Shown here one piece after another: positions 11,234 to 23,000 of a stretch of DNA of 64,000 nt (positions are counted from its first letter, which is position 1; every line of letters begins with the position of its first letter). The position numbers and the translations under genes were made by a program. The notes under the pieces were generated by a model. It searched no databases, was not told the DNA's origin, and saw only the letters and a list, made by a program, of their open reading frames with translations. The DNA comes from Limnomonas spitsbergensis. Lineage: Eukaryota; Chlorophyta; Chlorophyceae; Chlamydomonadales. The stretch spans positions 2,811,001-2,875,000 of the forward strand of contig JAYJMM010000120.1 in the NCBI GenBank assembly GCA_037349105.1. The letters run 5' to 3'.

Positions 11234-11849
11234 TTTCTTAAAGCGATCGCGTGCGTGAGTATGCCTCCGATGCCGATGCAATCATGCCATGCCATCCTCA
11301 AATCCACGCCTTAAAACGGAGTTCCTTCCTTTCCTTTCATGCAGGGAGTTGAGCCAAAATAAAACGAGTTTAGGGAATCTAAGTTAGTAATCAGAGACAA
11401 AGGTGACACAGATAATAGATGCAATACCTGTTGTGCGCCTCTATGCTCTGCTTCTGTCCCCTGGGCTAGGTGAGTCGATGACGAGGATCTGTAGATGCTG
11501 TCGAGCCTTGCTTACGCAATTACAACTTGATTGCGCATATCGATTGATGCAGCCAATTGCGCAAGCATCCGAGCCCCACCTCTCAGATTCCATCAATTTG
11601 GGTACAGAGGCCCAGGGGGTGACGCCCCTTGTGACGCCCAAGCCCCGAGGGTTAAGACATGAGAGGGGGAAGCGGTCATGTCCCGAGAGGGGTGCCCGGC
11701 CGCGGCCGTGCCCCTGATAGGTGCCATCTGATGACACTTGGCCCAACCCCTCGTACTGGCATACTAGCGAGCTTGTATCCGAAAGGTGTTTGGCGCTTTT
11801 GAATCGCTGAGTACACACTAATTACTTAGCGAGCATGTCACCAGTAAGT

Positions 11850-11900
11850 GTCAATGACGTTACACCTCTGGGCCATGCAAGGTTTGGCCGCGAAGGCGCC
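11850..11900. repeat. End fragment of ATGACGTT family
   Basis: CAATGACGTTACACCTCTGG and CCATGCAAGGTTTGGCC match the left end of the family seen at 32207. Confidence 0.65.
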
Positions 11901-12164
11901 TAACAGGGATGTTGGGCGAAGGAAAGTGAAACAGGAAAACAGAACAGGCAGTGCAAAGGTTCCTCGCCCCTATATACCAGGGGGTGTCGGTATAAATTGG
12001 TATCGATCATCAGGAAGCCCGGTCAGGAAGCGGGGCATGCGCATGGGGCACATGCATGGGGAACTCGTGCAACATGCCAGCTCGCTGCGAAGGCGAAGGA
12101 CGTCTACGGTATGTCAGTGGCCGGCAAATGCGTCCCAGGAGTGGACTTATGTTTGTTTCGATGT

Positions 12165-12290
12165 AAGGATGGTGCATACCCGTTTGGCCCTGCTTAACGC
12201 CCGGCCAAGTGGGGCTGGTAGGGGATGAGGATTAAGGAACCTCAACTCCGGCTACCATACACAACCAGGATCGTTGGGTGGGTTGGCCGT
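12165..12290. repeat. Dispersed repeat, also at about 18055-18175
   Basis: AAGGATGGTGCATACCCG, then GGCCCTGCTTAACGC and GGGGCTGGTAGGG, followed by CAACTCCGGCTACCAT. The same ordered words occur at about 18055-18175, and a short piece near 36570. Class unknown. Confidence 0.6.
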
Positions 12291-14085
12291 CGAGAGATGC
12301 CATCGCCCCGCAGCGTGTAGTGTGCAATAAATTTTAGAATTCATATCGCCTACACCCGACGTTGAGTATAATACCGTAGAACCTTTTTGATAACACGCTT
12401 ATAGAGTCTTAATAATGACGTGTATATTGGCTTCGAAGGTGACGTCTGACATATTATGGCGTCTAACGTTTTCTTGAAAGGAAGTGCTATTTCGGAATCG
12501 AAATGGTGACGTCGGGCACGTGCAGGGGAAACCAACAAGAATTCCACATGCCTGCAAACCATTGTGCATAGCTCTGCTCTCTTATCAGAGTAGATCCATT
12601 CCTATTTCCTATGCACCGGCACCAGTCCGTCAGGCCAACGAACCATGTGGCCATTCATTACTAGAAGATATCCACCACGAAACAAGCCATCGTCGGGCAT
12701 ATTCTCTTGACGTGTTTTGTCTTTGTATCAGCCTTCCTCCTCTTCACACCCGCCTTCCTCCTCTCCGACTGCTCTTGCACCCCTCTTGCGCTCGGACATA
12801 CACAGCCGGGCTGGGCGCGGCAGGGCTGAAAACTATGCGATAAGATAGCCTCAAGGCGGCGGATTTCCCACCACCCCCTTTGGTCTCGGAGCTATATGCG
12901 TATGCGTCACGTCAAGGGGCGGGGTTCGGCAGGACGCACAGTTTATCATCGTTGCCACAATTGGATTGCGTGCGATGAGTACGTAGCAAGCCAGCCCGAT
13001 GCCTGTCGAGCGTCGTGAGCCGTCAAGGCCGGCACGTTCGCTTGTTCTGCGTTTTATTTACCCTATTTTTTTTTCTAGGCGCACTATTTTTACGGTCTCC
13101 TCTTAAGGAGGTCCCTAAATAATTGTAATGCTTTTACTTCCGGCATGCCCACAAAATATATAGTTTGAAATAATATATTGTAGTGCATATGTTAATAAAA
13201 TATATCTGAGAAAGTGACAGCATAAATCATCAACGAAAGTAGCACAAGTAGCACGATTGCAAACACACATAATGAAACTTACAACACAGCAACATTATGA
13301 GACAGAAGTTGTCACTCATCATCCACACAAACAATTCCATCAGGTAACACATACAAATATAGTGACTGCGCATCCATTCAATTTCAGTCGTCACACGCTT
13401 ATGCATCACTCCTGGCTGGTGGGCTCTGGAGCCTGTATTCCACCACCCGTTTCCTTCCTGCCCTGTATGGCGCATAAACATGATGAGAACATCCTCACCC
13501 TCCTGCTCACAAAGCATGAGGGCACCTCTGATGAAATGACATAATATATGGATAAGACGCATGGCATGAAATTAATGTCAGGAATGTGACCAGAGGCAAG
13601 TGAACAAGCAGCATCGCCTCGTGCCCACCTGCTGTCAGACAAAAAACCATCGACATCAAGAAAGATGTGCCTTCAGTGATGTCAATAGGTACAACTAGCT
13701 CGTGGAAAAGCTCGGGACCTGATAAAATAACCATCTTCAGTGGCCTAGGACACGGAGCCTCAGGGGCTCTGCGCCCTGGTCACTTCTGATAATGGAATCC
13801 GAGGTAACCTACGAAAGTGCTTCTGACTAAAGATAGCACAAATAGTCAAATATGTGTAAGAATGTGAATAAACCCATCAGCAAGCCGAAAAAGATGCGCA
13901 CTTCATGGCCATACAAAAAATGACGTTGCTCAAATAGGCCAGTAATAAGGGCACGAGTCATGCAGTGGTACCTGATACTAGGTCATTAGTTAATCCGAGT
14001 GAGAGCTCAAACCGAACTAACAGATACAATGGATTGTGGCACAATCCACCGCCAGGGCGTCAGCGGCACGCCTCCCTCCGCATCC

Positions 14086-17000
14086 TTATTCCAGATCGTC
14101 CAAGAACTCCTCCAGCATCTCGTAAATGGCATCAAACTCCGGCCTGTCCTCTGCTCTAAAGGACATGCATGCCTTGGCCAAGTCCTCGTACTCAGAAGGC
14201 GTGCTGAGAGGGAAGCGGAGCCTGCCGGTGGGTGATGAAACCTGGAGTACAATCTGTCCTTGAGTCAAGCCTTTCCAGGGCTGCAGCCCAGTGTACATCT
14301 GCGCATTAGGGTCACAAGCACGCCAACTTCAGATTTGTTGCCAGGGGGCATATTCTCCGTCTCGTTTTTATGACGGTGACGGCGCGGACGCGGACTCCGC
14401 TTGGGCCACAATGTTTCCTCATCCCCTGATGCTCCTGCAAGGTGTAGTCTCCTTCCTTCCTTCTGCCTCTGGGAGGGAAGTCGACGACCGCCTCCGTCAA
14501 ATCACAATGGCTTTGTTCCTTCTGACCTGCCACATGGGCATCCCAAACGCTAACACATTCACTTCCCCCTGCCTCTCCCGGTCTCCCCTGCCCCCTGATT
14601 CCCCAAATACAAAACCAAGAACGCAATCACAAATCATTTCCCCCTCCCTGTCTGCCCTCTCGCCTGCCGCCCTGCCTGTCCCCTCCCTGCTTCTCCCATT
14701 CCCCGAATGCAAAAACATGAGTGCACTTGCGTATTTCGCTCACCTGCCACATGAGCACCCCAAACGCATACACATCCACCGCCTTGCTGATAATGCCACA
14801 TTTTAGCGTTTCTGGTGGCTGGTGCGTGATGGTTCCGTGCGTTTTTGTCAGGATCTTTTCAGACACATCTCTGGCCAGGCCAAAATCAGCCACCTGCACA
14901 GCAAGAAGCGAGATCCAAAATTAGAGGCCAAACCAAAGTCCACGCAGTTTAAGGGGGGGGCTGGGGCTAAAACCTTAACCCAAACCAATGTCCACGCAGG
15001 TTATGGGGGTAGCTGGGGCTAAAACGATGTCCACGCAGTTTATGGGGGGGGCTGGGGCTAAAACGATGTCCACGCAGTTTATGGGGGGGGGCTGGGGCTA
15101 AAACGATGTCCACGCAGTTTATGGGGTAGGCTGGGGCTGAAACGATGTCCACGCAGTTTATGGGGGGGGCTGGGGCTAAAACGATGTCCACGCAGTTTAT
15201 GGGGGGGGGCTGGGGCTAAAACGATGTCCACGCAGTTTATGGGGGGGGGGCTGGGGCTAAAACGATGTCCACGCAGTTTATGGGGGGGGGGCTGGGGCTG
15301 AAACGATGTCCACGCAGTTTATGGGGGGGGGGGCTGGGGCTGAAACGATGTCCACGCAGTTTATGGGGGGGGGCTGGGGCTGAAACGATGTCCACGCAGT
15401 TTATGGGGGGGGGCTGGGGCTAAAACGATGTCCACGCAGTTTATGGGGGGGGGCTGGGGCTAAAACGATGTCCACGCAGTTTATGGGGGGGGGGCTGGGG
15501 CTGAAACGATGTCCACGCAGTTTATGGGGGGGGCTGGGGCTGAAACGATGTCCACGCAGTTTATGGGGGGGGGGCTGGGGCTGAAACGATGTCCACGCAG
15601 TTTATGGGGGGGGCTGGGGCTGAAACGATGTCCACGCAGTTTATGGGGGGGGGCTGGGGCTAAAACGATGTCCACGCAGTTTATGGGGGGGGGCTGGGGC
15701 TGAAACGATGTCCACGCAGTTTATGGGGGGGGGCTGGGGCTAAAACGATGTCCACGCAGTTTATGGGGGGGGGGCTGGGGCTGAAACGATGTCCACGCAG
15801 TTTATGGGGGGGGCTGGGGCTAAAACGATGTCCACGCAGTTTATGGGGGGGGGGCTGGGGCTGAAACGATGTCCACGCAGTTTATGGGGGGGGCTGGGGC
15901 TGAAACGATGTCCACGCAGTTTATGGGGGGGGGCTGGGGCTGAAACGATGTCCACGCAGTTTATGGGGGGGGGCTGGGGCTGAAACGATGTCCACGCAGT
16001 TTATGGGGGGGGGCTGGGGCTGAAACGATGTCCACGCAGTTTATGGGGGGGGGCTGGGGCTGAAACGATGTCCACGCAGTTTATGGGGGGGGGGCTGGGG
16101 CTAAAACGATGTCCACGCAGTTTATGGGGGGGGGGGGGCTGGGGCTGAAACGATGTCCACGCAGTTTATGGGGGGGGGCTGGGGCTGAAACGATGTCCAC
16201 GCAGTTTATGGGGGGGGCTGGGGCTGAAACGATGTCCACGCAGTTTATGGGGGGGGGGCTGGGGCTAAAACGATGTCCACGCAGTTCATGGGGGGGGGGC
16301 TGGGGCTGAAACGATGTCCACGCAGTTTATGGGGGGGGGCTGGGGCTAAAACGATGTCCACGCAGTTTATGGGGGGGGGCTGGGGCTGAAACGATGTCCA
16401 CGCAGTTTATGGGGGGGGCTGGGGCTAAAACGATGTCCACGCAGTTTATGGGGGGGGGGCTGGGGCTGAAACGATGTCCACGCAGTTTATGGGGGGGGCT
16501 GGGGCTGAAACGATGTCCACGCAGTTTATGGGGGGGGCTGGGGCTAAAACGATGTCCACGCAGTTTATGGGGGGGGGCTGGGGCTGAAACGATGTCCACG
16601 CAGTTTATGGGGGGGGGGCTGGGGCTGAAACGATGTCCACGCAGTTTATGGGGGGGGGCTGGGGCTGAAACGATGTCCACGCAGTTTATGGGGGGGGCTG
16701 GGGCTGAAACGATGTCCACGCAGTTTATGGGGGGGGGGCTGGGGCTGAAACGATGTCCACGCAGTTTATGGGGGGGGGGCTGGGGCTGAAACGATGTCCA
16801 CACAGTTTATGGGGGGGGGGCTGGGGCTGAAACGATGTCCACGCAGTTTCTGAGGGTGTGGCTCGGGTCCGCAAATCAGCTTTATTTCAACAACCTCCTG
16901 GCCTCAAGCCGGAGGAACCAAGCACGCCCAGACCGGCTACTTGAGCCTCTGCCTGCTGGCTGGTCCAGACCCCGATCAGGCCTTGTTCACCAGCAGTGGA

Positions 17001-20000
17001 CCAGCCTGCCGAAGTTTGACTCGTAGCGACTGTATCCCGTGTCCCTTGTTGCATAAAAACGAGCACTGCATGCAAACTTTAACGCGGACAAGGCTCTGCC
17101 CCTGTTGAGGTATGATCGATATGAATACAGCAAAAAGGAGCCCCCTGTCAACGAATCCTGACAACACATCCACCATAATGTCAATGACGCTGTAATTAGC
17201 TTGGGGGATACCCACACACCTTAGCAATGTAGCCCAACGGTGACTTCCCGGCGCCGACGCAGGTCAGGAGGACGTTGTAGGCGGTGAGGTCGCCATGCAC
17301 GACATCCTGGGGGAGGCAATACAGGTATGGTGCCGTCAGAAAAAGAGGAATCCAGATACAGGTCAGAAAAACATACAGTAGTGCCCGAGTGCTTTGTATT
17401 GTCTTATCTTGCATTGCGTCAAGAAAATAGACATCCTGTCAAGGTAACACAGTGCCGGTCTATAAAAATATTCGGTACTGCAATGCCTGAGTGTTTTTCA
17501 TCCTATATATCACGTACAACATCCTGGGGGGAAATACAGGTCCCGTCAGAAACAGAGGCATCCTGTCATAGTAACACAGAGCTGGTCAGAAGAAACATAC
17601 TGCAATGCCTGAGCCTTCTTTTATGTTATTTATCATGGCGTCAGCGGCGCAACATAGTGCACCGTTGAAACCTGACACATCGACATGCGTTCAGGCAGCA
17701 ACCACCTGGCACCTGGCACAACTCAAGTTTTGGCTGTCAGCCCTGGGGAGGCTCAAAACAACAAGCACACACAGACGCAAGAAACGCCAAGGCAGCATTC
17801 GGGAAGGCTCGCGACACGGACGGATGTCGTAACTGTCGGAGAGAGAGAGAGAGAGAGAGAGCAGACATACCTCCGAGTGCAGGAAAAAAATTGCGCCCGC
17901 AGTCTCGTGCGCTATTCTGAGGATGGCCTCCATCCTGGGCTTGGTCTTGCCGTTGCCCAGCTTATGCGTCAGCCAGCCTCGGTCAATGGCGTCCTGTGCG
18001 GTCCAGGAGCGAGGGCAAGCCATTCAAGTGTGAGGCAAGGTACACTGGTTATTTAAGGATTTATAACGGTGCATACCCGTACTGGGCCCTGATGAACGCT
18101 AAGCCACGTGGGGGTGGTAGGGAATGCCTAGGCTCAATTCCAACTACCATGCACAGCCTGGGCCATGGTGCAGCAATGCCATCCTGCTACGGGAGGGGGC
18201 AGGAACATGGAGCCAGGCGTTCTAGGCGGGGGAGAGAGAAGATCGTGTGGCGGGCCTGATCCCTCAACACTGGTTATTTCAGGGCATGACACACAGTGCT
18301 GTACAATGGCGCCGTAATTCTGAAATCTTGTAAGTAATTATGGTCCCTTACTGTAAACGATATGGTACTTTTTACAAGATTATGGTCACCAAGGTCATCC
18401 TTCACCCTGTCAAGTGCCAACCAATGCAATGGTCACCAGGATACGCCAATACAGTACTAATAACAAAAGGTTATGGTAATTAAGGTCTTTCCTATCACCT
18501 GCAGGCTGCCCTTGCCTGTGTGACATGTGTGAAGCTGCCCAGCTGGACTATCCCCTACCGGAAGCCTCACCTGCAGGCTGCCCTTGCCTGTGTGACATGT
18601 GTGAAGCTGCCCAGCTGGACTATCCCCTACCCGAAGCCTCACCTGCAGGCTGCCCTTGCCTGTGTGACATGTGTGAAGCTGCCCAGCTGGACTATCCCCT
18701 ACCGGAAGCCTCACCTGCAGGCTGCCCTTGCCTGTGTGACATGTGTGAAGCTGCCCAGCTGGACTATCCCCTACCGGAAGCCTCAGCTGCAGGCTACCCT
18801 TGCCTGTGTGACATGTGTGAAGCTGCCCAGCTGGACTATCCCCTACCGGAAGCCTCAGCTGTAGGCTGCCCTTGCCTGTGTGACATGTGTGAAGCTGCCC
18901 AGCTGGACTATCCCCTACCGGAAGCCTCACCTGCAGGCTGTCCTTGCCTGTGTGACATGTGTGAAGCTGCCCAGCTGGACTATCCCCTACCGGAAGCCTC
19001 ACCTGCAGGCTGCCCTTGCCTGTGTGACATGTGTGAAGCTGCCCAGCTGGACTATCCCCTACCGGAAGCCTCACCTGCAGGCTGCCCTTGCCTGTGTGAC
19101 ATGTGTGAAGCTGCCCAGCTGGACTATCCCCTACCGGAAGCCTCACCTGCAGGCTGCCCTTGCCTGTGTGACATGTGTGAAGCTGCCCAGCTGGACTATC
19201 CCCTACCGGAAGCCTCACCTGCAGGCTGCCCTTGCCTGTGTGACATGTGTGAAGCTGCCCAGCTGGACTATCCCCTACCGGAAGCCTCAGCTGTAGGCTG
19301 CCCTTGCCTGTGTGACATGTGTGAAGCTGCCCAGCTGGACTATCCCCTACCGGAAGCCTCACCTGCAGGCTGTCCTTGCCTGTGTGACATGTGTGAAGCT
19401 GCCCAGCTGGACTATCCCCTACCGGAAGCCTCACCTGCAGGCTGCCCTTGCCTGTGTGACATGTGTGAAGCTGCCCAGCTGGACTATCCCCTACCGGAAG
19501 CCTCAGCTGCAGGCTGCCCTTGCCTGTGTGACATGTGTGAAGCTGCCCAGCTGGACTATCCCCTACCGGAAGCCTCACCTGCAGGCTGCCCTTACCAGAC
19601 TAACAAGTCCAAGGCAGCCCAGCAGAACTATCCCCTACCAGACGCCTCACCTGCAGGCTGCCCTTGTCGCAAAACTCCATGATCATCCACGTCTGCACCG
19701 TCTCCAACGGGGTCACCAAGACCGCGGGCACGCTCCCCCGGCTGCCCGCTGAAGTCCACTCTGCAGTGTGGTCGTTCGCGACCGTTGTGCAACGCAGCCG
19801 ATGCTTGCTGTCGACACTGCCGGAATTTAAGGTCCTGCTGGTGAGAGGCCGGCCCGACCCGCTCTCGTGCGGGTGGTCGTCGTCGTCCCCCTCCTCCTCC
19901 TCGCCGACCTCTTCCTCCCAGCTCATCGTCCAGGCGGCCGTGTCCAGCGCCATCACCGCCCAGCCCGGCCCAGCCGCTGTGCTCGTCTTGCTGAGCACTC

Positions 20001-23000
20001 CGCTGTTCCTACTGCCTGACGGCTCGCCTAGGCTCCCCCCGTCCCGCAGGCCCAAACCGGCAGCCTTGCATGCTGTAGCGGGGTTGCTTCCTGCCCCATC
20101 AGAGGAGACGGCGGAGGAGACGATGCGCCGCCGTTCAAGCAAGATCGAGCTGCGGAAGCTGGCGGCCAGGGCGGCATCACCCAACCTCTTGTCGTCGCCC
20201 TCCTCCGCGACGGTCTCGATGTTCCCAGGCCCGCGCGAGCGCCAAGCCGACGTCGGCGCCAGCTCGCCGTAGCTGGTGCTGCGCTGCTGCAGCGGGGTGA
20301 TCGCAGACGGAGAGTTCATCGAGTTGGAGACTGAGCCGATCAGAATCTTGGACAGACCCCCCGCCGACAACCTGCCGGACATGGTCTGCTGAGGGACCTG
20401 GCCGGCGGACGTGCGCGGCGAAGGCGCCGCCTGCTGCCGGCTGCCGCCCGTCCTGCGCACCCACGTCTTGAGTGTGCTGACAATGTGGGGGTGACGCAAG
20501 TCCGTCGAGATGGAGGACTCCAGCCGCACCTTGTCCATGCTCAGGCTAGGGTCGTGATCAATCACCTGGGGGGAGATGAGGGTGCAGATTTTAGGGATTA
20601 GGACCCAAGGTCAAGGATTTCAGGGCCTAGGGCTTGGGTCAGGGACAGCCCGCAACACTGCTTCAATTACTATTCTCAGCTTCCTTCCCGTCAACCGCTG
20701 CGGGGGCCTGGTGCAGCTTGCCTCAGCTGCTTGGGCCGTCTAGAGCAAAGACTTCACCCTCATCAGCCCAATGGCTTGCAAAAAGCCGTCTGGTGCGCAC
20801 GAAAAGAACCACCGGTGGAGTGATTAAGCCTGGAGTGATAAGCGCACGGTGACAGCTGATAGTCTGATACCTTACAGATTCTTGTGCAAACCAGGGGGGG
20901 GGGCACTACTGGCATAAACAATACACTCTAAAAACATGCATGCCTCATTGTCCCATCACCTTCCGTGTCTATTTTTTCAAGACTCGGCTACATATCAGCT
21001 ACACTCGGGCTGTTGGCTGGATGCCCTTGCTACTTTGGCCACATATCGCAGGCCGGTCCAGGTTTGGTCCTAATCGGGCTTTTGCAACCTGCCAAAGTTG
21101 GACTTGTACCCGAAAGAACACAAACATTGTCACCTTTACAGCCACCTCGGCTCCGAACCACGTTCCGGCGTAGACGCTTCCGAAGGCGCCCTTCCCGATC
21201 ATCTGCCGCAACAGCAGGCCCTCCATCACATGGTTGACCTCGGCCAGAGACCTGTAGGGTTTAGGGTTCAGCAATTAGTGATCAATAGACCCAGCCCTGG
21301 CCACTGTCATCCAGGTCGTCGTCGTCACCCTTCAGACCTGTGAACCTGGACCCCAAACCCCGTCCTGAGCCCTAGTCCCATCCCCACTCCCAGCCCTACC
21401 CCTAGCTAGGCCCCACCCCTGACTCCACCCCAGCCCCCTGACTCCATCCCAGCCTCAACCCTGCCCCTAGCTTGATCCCACCCCTGACTCCACCCCAGCC
21501 CCAACCCTGCCCTTAGCTAGGCCCCACCCCTGACTCCACCCCAGCCCCAACCCCGCTCCTAGCCAGGCCCCACCCCTGACTCCACCCCAGCCCCAGCCCT
21601 GCCCCTAGCCAGGCCCCACCCCTGACTCCACCCCAGCCCCAGCCCTGCTCCTAGCCAGGCCCCACCCGTGACTCCACCCCAGCCTCAACCCTGCCCCTAG
21701 CCAGGCCCCACCCCTGACTCCACCCCAGCCCCAGCCTGATCCTTGCCAGGCCCCACCCCTGAATCCACCCCGGCCCCAACCCTGCCCCTAGCCAGGCCCC
21801 ACCCCTGACTCCACCCCAGCCCCAGCCCTGCCCCTAGCCAGGCCCCACCCCTGACTCCACCCCAGCCCCAGCCCTGCTCCTAGCCAGGCCCCACCCCTGA
21901 CTCCACCCCAGCCCCAGCCCTGCTCCTAGCCAGGCCCCAACCGTGACTCCACCCCAGCCTCAACCCTGCCCCTAGCCAGGCCCCACCCCTGACTCCACCC
22001 CGGCCCCAACCCCGCCCCTAGCCAGGACCCACCCCTGACTCCACCCCAGCCCCAACCCTGCCCCTAGCCAGGCCCCAACCCTGACTCCACCCCGGCCCCA
22101 ACCCTGCCCCTAGCCAGGCCCCACCCCTGACTCCACCCCAGCCCCAACCCTGCCCCTAGCCAGGCCCCACCCCTGACTCCACCCCGGCCCCAACCCTGCC
22201 CCTAGCCAGGCCCCACCCCTGACTCCACCCCAGCCCCAACCCTAAATCCTAAATCCTAACCCGCCCTTGACTCCACCCCAGCAGCCCAAAGCCCCAAACC
22301 CTACATCCTAAACTCTAACCCGCCCTTGACTCCACCCCAGACGCCCAAAGCCCCGAACCCTACATCCTAAACCCCACCCCACCCCTGACTCCACCTCAGC
22401 AGCCCAAAGCCCCAAACCCTACATCCTTAACCCCACCCCACCCTTGACTCCACCCCAGCAGCCCAAAGCCCCAAACCTTACATCCTAAATCCCACCCCAC
22501 CCTTGACTTCAACCCAGAAGCCCAAAGCCTCTAACCTGACAGTGGAGCCACTGAGGTACTCCGAGCTGGAGCGCAACCTGTTGGCCGTCTCATCCAGCTG
22601 TACCGCCATGAAGTACAGCGAGCTCCTGCGGGGCCCGTCCTCGCAGCGCTGCTCCAACGCGAGGACCTGTTCCGCAAGCTTCTCCTTATCAGCCGGCCTG
22701 GAGGGTGGCAGTGGCAGGCCCAGCACGCCGAAATTAACGCAGTGTATGCTACTTTTTGAATTCGTGTGTGAGTGTGTGCATGTGCGCTGAAAGTGCAAAC
22801 ACCACTCCATGTGTACTGCAGTGTATTGTAGTATACTCATCCTTCGTGTACTCCATATACACCTCTGTAGTGTACTTCATGTGTACTGTAGTGTACTCAA
22901 TGCGCATTTCAAGTGTTACGTAAAAACTGTAAAAAATTATGACCTGGGCCAAAAAGGCAGAGTGCATGCCAAACCGCTGCCGTAACTGCTATTCGGTAGC

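Noticed and set aside
13230..13642. Overlapping open frames past the gene B stop
   Set aside because: They lie in the probable 3' UTR or flank, with no motif and no exon borders in phase with gene B.
14967..16803. Open frames of HKLRGHRFSPSPP-like repeats
   Set aside because: Artefacts of the G-rich 41-bp repeat in a gene B intron; variable G runs break every frame between units.
18457..19682. Long open frames on both strands (373 and 385 codons) of 24-residue repeats
   Set aside because: They are produced by the 72-bp minisatellite, whose length is a multiple of three and which lacks stops. They lie inside an intron of gene B and change with unit count.
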